A stretch of 64,000 bases of DNA from Pedobacter africanus. Lineage in GTDB: Bacteria; Bacteroidota; Bacteroidia; Sphingobacteriales; Sphingobacteriaceae. Shown in pieces: positions 42,171 to 51,100 of this stretch; the stretch's first letter is position 1, and each line of letters opens with the position of its first letter. A model generated the notes under the pieces. The model saw nothing but the letters and a program-made list of their open reading frames with translations, was not told the DNA's origin and did no database searches. The stretch spans positions 186,001-250,000 of the forward strand of contig NZ_FWXT01000003.1 of the NCBI RefSeq assembly GCF_900176535.1, read 5' to 3'. Position numbers and translations under genes: made by a program.

Positions 42171-42896
42171 TTGAACAAGATTAAAATCTCTGCCGTTTCC
42201 TATACCAATACCAAACCATTTATTTACGGAATTGAAAATTCAGCCCTGCTGGAACAGATAGATCTGAGTTTAGATATCCCTACTGATTGTGCTGCTAAAT
42301 TGATTGATGGACAGGTTGATATCGGTCTGGTACCTGTTGCGGCAATTCCTCAGGTACCCCATGCGCACATTGTGGCCGATTATTGCATTGGTTCTGTTGG
42401 AGCCGTGAATTCTGTCTTCATATTCAGCAACGTTCCGGCTCATGAAATCAAAACTGTAAAGCTGGACAGCCATTCCAGGACATCCAATAACCTGGCACGG
42501 GTACTGATGAAATTTCATTTCAAACAGAAGGTAGTTTACACCACCGATGCAACTGCTGAAACAGATGCGATGGTACTGATTGGCGACCGCACCTTTGGGA
42601 AAAAAGAGCAGTTTGCCTACGCTTACGATATGGGACAGGAATGGATGAATTTTACCGGTCTTCCTTTTGTATACGCCGCCTGGGTGGCCAATAAATCCAT
42701 TCCACAGGCTTTCATCAACGATTTTAACGAAGCCCTGGCATTCGGACTTTCCAAACGCAGGGAGCTTTTATCTGAACTGTCGGCTCCTGCTGATTTTGAT
42801 CTGGAAGACTATCTGCTGAACAAGCTGGATTTTGAGCTGACCGACAAAAAACGTGAAGCATTGGAACTGTTCCTTTCCTACATTACAAAATTATAA
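42171..42896 (+). CDS. mqnA: Chorismate dehydratase
   Basis: This 241-residue protein of the periplasmic-binding-like fold matches MqnA, which dehydrates chorismate to 3-enolpyruvylbenzoate, the first futalosine step. KISAVSYTNTKPFIYGIE at the N-terminus, DIGLVPVAAIPQV, SVGAVNSVFIFSN and the LPFVYAAWV block are family features. The start codon is TTG. It follows the phosphatase by nine bases, so mqnE, phosphatase and mqnA form one transcript. Confidence 0.93.
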   Translation: MNKIKISAVSYTNTKPFIYGIENSALLEQIDLSLDIPTDCAAKLIDGQVDIGLVPVAAIPQVPHAHIVADYCIGSVGAVNSVFIFSNVPAHEIKTVKLDSHSRTSNNLARVLMKFHFKQKVVYTTDATAETDAMVLIGDRTFGKKEQFAYAYDMGQEWMNFTGLPFVYAAWVANKSIPQAFINDFNEALAFGLSKRRELLSELSAPADFDLEDYLLNKLDFELTDKKREALELFLSYITKL

Positions 42897-42924
42897 ACCT
42901 ATTCACATTTTTTTACTTTTCAAC

Positions 42925-42966
42925 AAATCGTAAAGCCTATACCTCAAGGTAGTATCTTTACGATTT
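42925..42966 (+). promoter_or_regulatory. Inverted repeat overlapping the mutS promoter region
   Basis: AAATCGTAAAG and CTTTACGATTT form perfect 11-bp arms around a 20-base centre that contains an inner TACC/GGTA stem. The right arm overlaps a near-consensus -7 box, TATCTTTA (42953-42960). It could be an operator or the terminator of mqnA. Confidence 0.5.
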
Positions 42967-42982
42967 TGTAAACAGATTCATT

Positions 42983-45592
42983 TTGGCTAAAGATCATACT
43001 AAAGAAACCCCGTTAATGCAGCAGTACAATGTAATTAAAGCAAAGTACCCGGGTGCATTATTACTGTTTAGAGTTGGTGACTTTTACGAAACATTTGGCG
43101 AAGATGCAGTCAAAACTTCGCAGATACTGGGCATTGTGCTGACCAGGAGAGGGACAGGGCCTAATGGTGCTTTGGAGCTTGCAGGCTTTCCGCATCATTC
43201 TTTGGATAACTACCTTTCCAAGTTGGTGAGGGCAGGACAACGGGTAGCCATCTGCGATCAGCTTGAAGATCCTAAAACCACTAAAACCATTGTTAAAAGA
43301 GGAGTGACCGAACTGGTTACGCCGGGGGTTGCCTATAACGACAATATCCTGAACCAAAAATCAAACAATTACCTGGCAGCGGTTTATTTCGATAAATCGA
43401 CCGTAGGGGTTTCTTTTGCAGATATTTCTACCGGTGAATTCCTGGTTGCACAGGGCAATGCAGAATATATAGATAAGCTGTTGCAGGGTTTCAAGCCAAA
43501 CGAAGTCGTTTTTCAAAAGAGCAGGAGAAAAGAGTTTCTGGAACTGTTTGGAGATAAATTCTATACCTATCACCTGGACGATTGGGCCTTTACTGCCGAT
43601 TACGCCAATGAAACACTGACCAAACATTTTGAAGTAAACTCATTAAAAGGCTTTGGGGTAGACAGGCTTGCCAGTGGTATTGTTGCTGCCGGTGTGGTGT
43701 TGCATTACCTTAACGAAACGGAACACCGCAATTTAAAGCACATCACTTCCATATCTCGACTGGAAGAGGATAAATACATGTGGCTCGATCGTTTTACCAT
43801 CCGTAACCTGGAACTCGTTAATTCGCCAAACGAAAATGCAGTAACGCTTTTTGAGGTGCTGGATAATACCTGTACCCCAATGGGCGCCCGCTTACTGCAT
43901 AAGTGGATCATTATGCCTTTAAAGGAACTTAAACCTATCGAGGAGCGGTTGGGCATGGTCGATTACCTGGTAAAGCACGATGTGCTCTTGCAGGGCTTTT
44001 TAACACATATTAAGCAGATCGGCGACCTGGAACGTCTGATTTCAAAGGTAGGGCTGCAAAAGGTTGGCCCAAGGGAACTCTGCCAGTTAAAAAAAGCGTT
44101 GTACCATATAGAAGAAATAAAATCATTGGCCCAGAAATCCGGAAATGCCTTCCTGCTGGCACTTGCCGATCAGCTGAACCCATGTTTAAGCATCCGCGAA
44201 AAGCTGGAAAGAGAATTGCAGCAGGACCCGCCGGCATTACTCATTAAAGGGAATGTAATTGCGGACGGAGTAGATGAAGAACTGGACCGGCTGCGTAAAA
44301 TTTCTTTCGGAGGTAAGGATTACCTGGTAGAAATCCAGAAAAGAGAAGCCGCTGCTACCGGTATCCCATCCCTAAAAGTTGCATTTAACAATGTGTTCGG
44401 TTATTACCTGGAGGTTACACATACCCATAAAGATAAAGTGCCGGCCGACTGGATCAGGAAACAGACCCTGGTGAGTGCCGAACGTTACATTACCCCTGAG
44501 CTAAAGGAATACGAAGAGCAGATTCTTGGTGCCGAAGAAAAGATCCAGCAGATAGAAGTGAAGCTGTATAATGACCTGATGTACCAGGTGAGTACCTACA
44601 TCAGGCCCATACAACTGAATGCCTTTTTGGTTGCACAACTGGACGTGCTGTTGTGCTTTGCGCAGCTTGCCGTAAAGAACCATTACGTAAAACCTGAGAT
44701 CACCAGGGGTAAAGCTTTGGATATCAAAGGCGGAAGGCATCCGGTAATAGAGCAGCGTCTGCCTGTGGGGGAAGAGTACATCACCAATGATGTATTTCTC
44801 GACAACGAGAGCCAGCAGATCATCATCATTACTGGTCCCAATATGTCGGGTAAGTCGGCCATACTCCGCCAAACCGGCTTAATTGTTTTAATGGGACAAA
44901 TGGGATGTTTTGTGCCGGCAAAGGCCGCCACAATCGGATTGGTAGACAAGATATTTACCCGTGTAGGGGCTTCAGACAACCTATCTTCAGGAGAAAGTAC
45001 CTTTATGGTGGAAATGAATGAAACCGCCAGTATCCTGAACAACATATCAGACAACAGCTTAATCTTGCTTGATGAAATTGGTCGTGGTACCAGTACTTAC
45101 GATGGAATTTCTATAGCCTGGGCAATTGCGGAGTTTTTACATACACACCCAACGGCAAAGCCTAAAACGCTGTTTGCTACCCATTATCACGAGCTGAACG
45201 AACTGGCTACTACGATGAGCCGGATCAAAAACTTTAACGTTTCCATTAAAGAAGTGGGGAATAAAGTGATCTTTTTAAGGAAATTGGTACCGGGCGGCAG
45301 CGAGCATAGCTTTGGTATCCACGTGGCCAAAATGGCGGGTATGCCACCTAAGTTGATCAACAGGGCCAATGAGATCTTAAAAAAGCTGGAAATAGACAGA
45401 ACAGAAGGCCAAAGCATTAAAGACAGCATCAAAAAGGTGCAGAACCAGGCGTATCAGTTGCACATGTTTGCTGTTGATGACCCTATTCTGGTAAAAATAA
45501 GGGATATGCTGAACAACCTGGATGTGAATGTACTGACCCCGGTTGAAGCCTTGTTGAAGTTGGATGAAATACAACGTTTAATCAAACAATAA
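42983..45592 (+). CDS. mutS: DNA mismatch repair protein MutS
   Basis: This 869-residue protein has the MutS domain order: mismatch-binding domain I with the conserved LLLFRVGDFYETFGEDA (Phe-x-Glu reads the mismatch), connector, core and clamp (about 260-580) and the ATPase domain with Walker A GPNMSGKS near 618-625, Walker B SLILLDEIGRGTSTYDG and the helix-turn-helix C-terminus. Length is normal for MutS1. The start codon is TTG, since the family N-terminus AKDHTKETPLMQQY begins there. It is followed by the NlpC/P60 gene after one base. Confidence 0.97.
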   Translation: MAKDHTKETPLMQQYNVIKAKYPGALLLFRVGDFYETFGEDAVKTSQILGIVLTRRGTGPNGALELAGFPHHSLDNYLSKLVRAGQRVAICDQLEDPKTTKTIVKRGVTELVTPGVAYNDNILNQKSNNYLAAVYFDKSTVGVSFADISTGEFLVAQGNAEYIDKLLQGFKPNEVVFQKSRRKEFLELFGDKFYTYHLDDWAFTADYANETLTKHFEVNSLKGFGVDRLASGIVAAGVVLHYLNETEHRNLKHITSISRLEEDKYMWLDRFTIRNLELVNSPNENAVTLFEVLDNTCTPMGARLLHKWIIMPLKELKPIEERLGMVDYLVKHDVLLQGFLTHIKQIGDLERLISKVGLQKVGPRELCQLKKALYHIEEIKSLAQKSGNAFLLALADQLNPCLSIREKLERELQQDPPALLIKGNVIADGVDEELDRLRKISFGGKDYLVEIQKREAAATGIPSLKVAFNNVFGYYLEVTHTHKDKVPADWIRKQTLVSAERYITPELKEYEEQILGAEEKIQQIEVKLYNDLMYQVSTYIRPIQLNAFLVAQLDVLLCFAQLAVKNHYVKPEITRGKALDIKGGRHPVIEQRLPVGEEYITNDVFLDNESQQIIIITGPNMSGKSAILRQTGLIVLMGQMGCFVPAKAATIGLVDKIFTRVGASDNLSSGESTFMVEMNETASILNNISDNSLILLDEIGRGTSTYDGISIAWAIAEFLHTHPTAKPKTLFATHYHELNELATTMSRIKNFNVSIKEVGNKVIFLRKLVPGGSEHSFGIHVAKMAGMPPKLINRANEILKKLEIDRTEGQSIKDSIKKVQNQAYQLHMFAVDDPILVKIRDMLNNLDVNVLTPVEALLKLDEIQRLIKQ

Positions 45593-45593
45593 T

Positions 45594-46112
45594 ATGGAAG
45601 CTTTGAAAAAAATACAGACAAACAGATTTGTTCTCCTTACGCTGCTGATGGCTGCCTTATTTTTTTCAGCATGTAGTTCCAGAAAAAAAACAGTCAGACC
45701 CAATGTATCCGCTGTAAAAGCTGCCGATGCCATGGCACACCTGAGGAATAAACAGCTGTACCGCTTCATAACGGATTGGACAGGGGTGCAATACCGTTTG
45801 GGCGGATTGGACAAAAGAGGGGTTGATTGCTCCGGTTTTGCATTTCTGCTGCAGAAAGATATTTATGGCAATACCCTGCCCCGAAGGTCCAGGGACCAGG
45901 CAAATGTGGTTAGAGAAAAGAATTTAGCGCAGTTGAAAGAGGGCGACCTGGTCTTCTTTTCTTTTGGTGGCGGGGCAGTAGATCATGTCGGCATTTACTT
46001 AAACAACAACTGCTTTGTACATGCCTCCACGACCAGAGGGGTAGTCGTCGATGATCTGAGTTTACCGGCCTACCAGCGGGCTCTGGTTAAAGCGGGTTCC
46101 TTAAATAATTGA
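45594..46112 (+). CDS. NlpC/P60 peptidoglycan endopeptidase lipoprotein
   Basis: This 172-residue protein has a lipoprotein signal with lipobox FFSA-C27 and a C40 peptidase domain. The catalytic Cys79 lies in GVDCSGFAFLLQ, His131 in VDHVGIYL, and the third polar residue His143 in FVHAST. It is expected to cleave peptide stems in the periplasm. The start lies one base after mutS, so it is likely co-transcribed. Its 3' end overlaps the convergent DUF3857 gene by 12 bases. Confidence 0.92.
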   Translation: MEALKKIQTNRFVLLTLLMAALFFSACSSRKKTVRPNVSAVKAADAMAHLRNKQLYRFITDWTGVQYRLGGLDKRGVDCSGFAFLLQKDIYGNTLPRRSRDQANVVREKNLAQLKEGDLVFFSFGGGAVDHVGIYLNNNCFVHASTTRGVVVDDLSLPAYQRALVKAGSLNN

Positions 46113-48011
46113 TTTAAAAATAACCTTAACCTGATCGGCAGTGCTCACGTCAGTGATGAAATCGGTAAAAGCTGCATACCGTTCTGCAGGGTGGGTCCCG
46201 TTATTTAAAACAAATTTCCGGTTATATATCAATTTATTGCCTTCTTTTTTGATGCTGGCCTGATAGGTTCCAAATTCATTTTTTATAAAAGTATCTTTAG
46301 GAATATGTTCTATCTCCACCTTGTCTGGCAGGGTGTAAATAAGCTCATCTTCATCAACATAACCTCTATTGATAAAAAGGGGCAGGGTTCTGTTGCTCAC
46401 TTCCGGAACAGTTCGTTTTCTGTTAAAAGCGTTCGGTACCAGGTAAAAATGGTTATTGGTTCGCGAAGCATAGCGTGGAATACTGAATTCCAGTAGCTCT
46501 GTCGTACGTGGTGTTTCCCCTTTATCCTGGATTATTTTGCAGGAACGGAAATCAATATTGCCGATGTCGTATGTGCCTTTTAAAAGTTTCAATTGTTCCT
46601 TTAAAGATTGGCCAATCAGTTGATTGCAATTGTCATATTGAGCGCCACTGTAAACAGTGTTCAGGCTGCCTTGGACATTTCCTTCTTCATCAAGACCAAG
46701 TTCGGCCCTGCGTTTTTGGATGTTCATTGAGGTAGTTAGTGCAGGAGTCCTTAATATTTTGCCGCCTTCCGGAGTACAGGCCAGTACGGTACGGTCGTCC
46801 GTAAAAGTACCCAAAAAGCCAAAAGGAATGGCCTGATTGGTGCATTCCAGCCAGGTGGTGTCATTTTTAAGCGGCAGGCATAAAATGATGTGATTGCCCT
46901 GGTTCATGCTGGCAAAATCAGCATCCATATCCTTTTTAAAATTACCTGCGTTTACCACGCAGTAGTAAGACGGGATGTTTATTACATTCAATAAGCTTTG
47001 CGTATAATTGACCAGAGCCTTGCAATCTCCATAAGAGAGCTGCTGAACTTCTGATGCCTGCATGGGCATGTGTCCGCCAATACCTATTTGTACACTGATA
47101 TAACGCGTCTTTCTTTGTACATATTCATAGATCTTTCTGGCTTTGTCCTTATCATTGTCTACACCCTGTACCAGTGTTTTTACAGTTGCAATGGCATCGG
47201 CCGGCAGGTTTTGCCTGTTTTTGATCAGTTCCGTATATTCCCACATACCCAATTCTTTCCAGTTCTGGTAGTTGCCCTTATACCCATAATAATTAAAAGC
47301 TTCCGGCGCAATTTTTATAGTGGTGCAATAACTTTCCGGATCGGGGGCAAAAGGTTCTGGTTTAAAAGCCGGCACATTTTTAACTGTCCAGGTCATGCTT
47401 TTGGATTTGGGGCTTTCTGTTATTTCAGGCTCGCCTTTATAATTGGTGCTTTTGATCCTTATTTTGTCTTCTGGTTTACAGGTGAATGTAAAGCTATTGC
47501 TGGCCACTGCAACACCAGGTATGCCACCCGCACGCCATACCGGTATCATCAGATTTTGTTTAAATCTTAATTCATATTCGCAGACCACGGTGTAGGGATA
47601 ATTCAGAACAGTGGGGGCAAAGTGCTTTAAACGGTCATCTTCAAATAGCGAAATATCACTCACGGCGCTATGGTCTGAAAAATTGCTCAATGTAAATTTT
47701 CCCGTTGGTTTTCCAAATGCATCCAGAATAATGCCTTTTGCAGATTTGATGGCTAAATTTTTACTGTACCATAAAGTGAGTTCAGCCTGTTCATCTCCAT
47801 TTTTATTGAGTACAGTCACCACCTTTTTTACAGTCATGATCACATGGTCATCTGCCTGCATATTTACAGTGGTTTCCATTTTTCTGATCACTGCGGTCGC
47901 CCGGGTTTTTAATGCCGGGGCTATCTGATCGGCTGTATAATCTTCCTGCTGTGCAAAGCAGCTAAAGCTGCAGAGCAGCATAAAAAAAGGAATAAGGTTT
48001 TTTAAGGTCAT
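46101..48011 (-). CDS. DUF3857 and transglutaminase-like protein, copy A
   Basis: This 636-residue exported protein has a signal peptide (about 1-20, FMLLCSFSCFAQ), an N-terminal DUF3857 domain (about 40-220) and a transglutaminase-like core near 280-400 (YVQRKTRYISVQIG, then LSYGDCKALVNYTQSLL, the Cys region of the fold). The C-terminal part is beta-rich. Function is unknown; such proteins are abundant in Bacteroidota. It starts within the last four bases of the upstream paralogue (ATGA), so the two are translationally coupled. Confidence 0.88.
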   Translation of the reverse strand: MTLKNLIPFFMLLCSFSCFAQQEDYTADQIAPALKTRATAVIRKMETTVNMQADDHVIMTVKKVVTVLNKNGDEQAELTLWYSKNLAIKSAKGIILDAFGKPTGKFTLSNFSDHSAVSDISLFEDDRLKHFAPTVLNYPYTVVCEYELRFKQNLMIPVWRAGGIPGVAVASNSFTFTCKPEDKIRIKSTNYKGEPEITESPKSKSMTWTVKNVPAFKPEPFAPDPESYCTTIKIAPEAFNYYGYKGNYQNWKELGMWEYTELIKNRQNLPADAIATVKTLVQGVDNDKDKARKIYEYVQRKTRYISVQIGIGGHMPMQASEVQQLSYGDCKALVNYTQSLLNVINIPSYYCVVNAGNFKKDMDADFASMNQGNHIILCLPLKNDTTWLECTNQAIPFGFLGTFTDDRTVLACTPEGGKILRTPALTTSMNIQKRRAELGLDEEGNVQGSLNTVYSGAQYDNCNQLIGQSLKEQLKLLKGTYDIGNIDFRSCKIIQDKGETPRTTELLEFSIPRYASRTNNHFYLVPNAFNRKRTVPEVSNRTLPLFINRGYVDEDELIYTLPDKVEIEHIPKDTFIKNEFGTYQASIKKEGNKLIYNRKFVLNNGTHPAERYAAFTDFITDVSTADQVKVIFKSII

Positions 48012-49978
48012 TTTACTTTCTTAAGAACAATATCTGTTTTCTGTAACTGGATGATCCTGCTGTAAAGTTCTTTAAGTGCATGGTATTCATCAGAATCGTA
48101 TACCGCTTTGTTGAACTGGAGCAGCTCGCTGAAAATCAGGACATCCTCTTCCAGGCTGGTGCTGCATACAAAGCGACCGCCATTATCGGCGAGTAGCATA
48201 TTGGTTTCTTTGGGTTTATCGGCCAAAGTGTAATTGCCAGGTAATTTAAGTGACATGGTAAAACGAATTTCACTTTGGGTACCGAGGTCGACCGGGTAAC
48301 TGCGCTCATTTAAATTGAAGGGGTTTCTGGAAATACGTTCTACAAAAAAAGGATTAAAGAACAGTGGGTCGTGATTCAGGTCCTGAAAAGCTGACATTTC
48401 AATTTCATAGGTTTCAGTAAGGAGGTTTTCCAAACTGTCCAGGTTTTGTATCTGATATTTAAGGATGCGGATGTTTGGCATACTTTCGTCCAGCTGTTCT
48501 ACGTACTCATCTACGGAACTGGCAGCGGTAATTTTCCTGCGTTTATTGCATCCCGCATATCCTACGGAATAAATGTTCAGAGCCCCTTTTATCTTTCCAT
48601 CCTTTCCCAGTTCCGCATTCAGGCTGTAACGCGTGGTCTCTTTCTGACTGGCCTTAAGATCGTACCAATAGGATGGCTTCTTCAGGTTGATGACCCTTCC
48701 TTGCCCATTAATGCAATGTAAGGGAAGCAATCCAAAAGGCATCAGCGGCTCCGAAGCATCGAGCAGGTATGATTTTCCGTCAATATTTACTTTCGCAACC
48801 ACATAATTGAAATCGCTGATCACCGGGTACAAACTGTTTACCGTGCCATTAGACCGTGTCGAAAGGATCATTGCCTCGGCATCCAGATCAGCGGCACTCA
48901 AGGCAGCTACCAGTGCCAGGTTAATGTCCCCTATGTTTCCCGTGTGGTTTTCCAATGCTTTTTTGATGGTGTTTTCGCTAAAGATTCCGATAAAACCATT
49001 TTTTTTAATGTTCCGCTTAATGTAATAAAAAACTGCTTGTGCTTTACTCAGGGGATCAGCGGCGTTTTTAAGGATCTCTGGCAGTAAATCTTTAAATACA
49101 TCTTTTCTTTTCATTTGTCCCCCAAACGATTTGTCGTCCAGTAACTCATGATCCACGTCTTTCCATTCTTTGGTGACACTTTTTTTTGCGCCGTTCATCA
49201 TGTAATATTCGGCCAGTTCAAAATTGATGGCCGATCTGAAATTACTGGCAGCTGTCATGTAATCTTCTTCGATCAGTGCCGGAACGTTTTTCATAATATA
49301 GGTCATCTTAGAACAATCAATGTTTCTCCCCGCAATTCTGAGGCATTCTTTATGGAGTTCGGCATTTTGTGAGCTCAGTTTTTGCGCGCCGCGAAGGCTT
49401 ACATTGTAGTTGTATAAAGCCGGGATATTGGCAATGAATTCACTGTGCAGCTTGGGAATGTCCGATTGAAATTCCCAGCTTCTGAAGTTATAGAGGCTGG
49501 GCGAGTGGATGCGGTAGCTGTATTCAATAATGCTGCCCTCGCTAAGATTAGGCATGGTGAATTTTGTCAGGTTTACATATTTGTTCTTTTTCTCCCTGAA
49601 TACTTTTTTCCTGTCCAGTTCTGTCAATACCATCTGGCCATTTACCTCGTTGATGGTTGTTGCTTTAAGGTCATAGATCATATCTTCCTTATCGCCGTAA
49701 ATCCGCTGCGGAATAACGATGTTGGCATTTTCAAAACCATTTTTGTTAAATATTTTTATGCGTACATGGTATTCAAAATCGATATATAGGTTACCGTAGG
49801 CATCGTCAACCCTCACAGCTGCAGTACCGAATTCCCGGAGCACAACTGCATTGGCGTTGCTGTCCAGATCAACCTTCTTTAACAGCAATTCATCTGCGTT
49901 GATATTGGCGTAGTCAAAATTTTGTGCAAATGCCGCTCCCGAACAGAAAAAAGCAGCTAAAAAAACAAGACATTTCAT
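48008..49978 (-). CDS. DUF3857 and transglutaminase-like protein, copy B
   Basis: This 656-residue exported protein has a signal peptide (about 1-18, VFLAAFFCSGAAFAQ), a DUF3857 domain (about 45-230) and a transglutaminase-like core near 310-400 (AVFYYIKRNIKKNGFIG, then ENHTGNIGDINLALVAAL). In the core the Cys that copy A has in GDCKAL is replaced, the matching segment reading GDINLAL, so this copy probably lacks transglutaminase-type catalysis. It is the upstream gene of the pair and overlaps copy A by four bases. Confidence 0.85.
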   Translation of the reverse strand: MKCLVFLAAFFCSGAAFAQNFDYANINADELLLKKVDLDSNANAVVLREFGTAAVRVDDAYGNLYIDFEYHVRIKIFNKNGFENANIVIPQRIYGDKEDMIYDLKATTINEVNGQMVLTELDRKKVFREKKNKYVNLTKFTMPNLSEGSIIEYSYRIHSPSLYNFRSWEFQSDIPKLHSEFIANIPALYNYNVSLRGAQKLSSQNAELHKECLRIAGRNIDCSKMTYIMKNVPALIEEDYMTAASNFRSAINFELAEYYMMNGAKKSVTKEWKDVDHELLDDKSFGGQMKRKDVFKDLLPEILKNAADPLSKAQAVFYYIKRNIKKNGFIGIFSENTIKKALENHTGNIGDINLALVAALSAADLDAEAMILSTRSNGTVNSLYPVISDFNYVVAKVNIDGKSYLLDASEPLMPFGLLPLHCINGQGRVINLKKPSYWYDLKASQKETTRYSLNAELGKDGKIKGALNIYSVGYAGCNKRRKITAASSVDEYVEQLDESMPNIRILKYQIQNLDSLENLLTETYEIEMSAFQDLNHDPLFFNPFFVERISRNPFNLNERSYPVDLGTQSEIRFTMSLKLPGNYTLADKPKETNMLLADNGGRFVCSTSLEEDVLIFSELLQFNKAVYDSDEYHALKELYSRIIQLQKTDIVLKKVK

Positions 49979-50138
49979 AAAAGAGCGTTTATCGCAAAAT
50001 ATAGCACAAGATATATGATGGAATTTAAATAAAAAAATAGATTTTAAACTATTCCAATAGAAATTAATGTGTTATCAAATAAGTTGAGGATTAATGGATG
50101 ATTTTTACGACTTTTGAAAAGCTACGAAAAAGTTAAAA

Positions 50139-51089
50139 ATGAAATTAAATTTAAAACGCCCACTCGCTTTTTTTGATCTGGAAACCACTGGTGTTAATGT
50201 TGGTGCTGATCGTATTGTTGAAATTGCGATATTAAAAGCCATGCCGGATGGATCTGAACTGATCAAAACCATGCGCATCAACCCGGAGATGCCAATTCCA
50301 TTGCATTCTTCATTGATCCATGGAATTTATGATGAACACGTTGCGAATGAGCCCACATTTAAAACTGTGGCTGCCGAACTTGCCGAATTTATTGGTGATG
50401 CAGATCTTGCCGGATACAATTCCAATCGTTTTGACATTCCGGTATTGCTGGAAGAATTTTTAAGGGCAGGCGTTGATCTGGATATGACCGACAGAAAGTT
50501 TGTTGATGTACAGAACATATTTCACCAGATGGAGCAGCGTACACTCAGGGCCGCCTACAGGTTTTACTGCGATAAGGATATTGTTAATGCCCATTCGGCA
50601 GAAGCAGACATCAAAGCCACATATGAGGTGCTGCTGGCCCAGATTGAACGTTACAAAGATGCTAAATTTGAGGATAAACAAGGCCAGATATCCAGGCCTG
50701 TGCAAAATGATGTGGATGCCCTTCACGTATTTACCAATATGAACAAACCGGTTGATTTTGCCGGCAGAATGGTCTTCAACGAGAATGAAGAAGAGATATT
50801 CAATTTTGGTAAGCATAAAGGCAAAACTGTGGAACAGGTATTTGATATAGAACCCAGCTATTATGCCTGGATGAAACAAGGAGATTTCCCGCTGTATACC
50901 AAGAAAAAGCTCGACGAGATCTGGGCAAGGTGGAGCAAAAAAAAGGAGGCCAATAAAGTTAAACAACCGCAGGCCAAAGCCCAGCAGCAGCATACCAAAC
51001 CTCAGCAGGCCCAGCTGAAAAAAGATCAGCCTGCCAAAGAGGTGACCAATGATATGCTGGAACAGCTGAAAATGAAATTTGGGAAATAA
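50139..51089 (+). CDS. DnaQ-like 3'-5' exonuclease
   Basis: This 316-residue protein has an N-terminal DEDDh exonuclease domain: FFDLETTG (D13, E15), SSLIHGIYDEHV, AGYNSNRFDIPVLLEEF and the final HSAEADIKAT with the catalytic His and Asp. The C-terminal part (about 215-265) has FNFGKHKGKTVEQVFDIEP and SYYAWMKQGDFPLYTK, the small module often found after such exonucleases, and then a Gln/Lys-rich tail. It is not the full PolC/epsilon subunit and may serve repair or RNA processing. It lies 11 bases before the M1 peptidase. Confidence 0.88.
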   Translation: MKLNLKRPLAFFDLETTGVNVGADRIVEIAILKAMPDGSELIKTMRINPEMPIPLHSSLIHGIYDEHVANEPTFKTVAAELAEFIGDADLAGYNSNRFDIPVLLEEFLRAGVDLDMTDRKFVDVQNIFHQMEQRTLRAAYRFYCDKDIVNAHSAEADIKATYEVLLAQIERYKDAKFEDKQGQISRPVQNDVDALHVFTNMNKPVDFAGRMVFNENEEEIFNFGKHKGKTVEQVFDIEPSYYAWMKQGDFPLYTKKKLDEIWARWSKKKEANKVKQPQAKAQQQHTKPQQAQLKKDQPAKEVTNDMLEQLKMKFGK

Positions 51090-51100
51090 GCCCTGAACCT

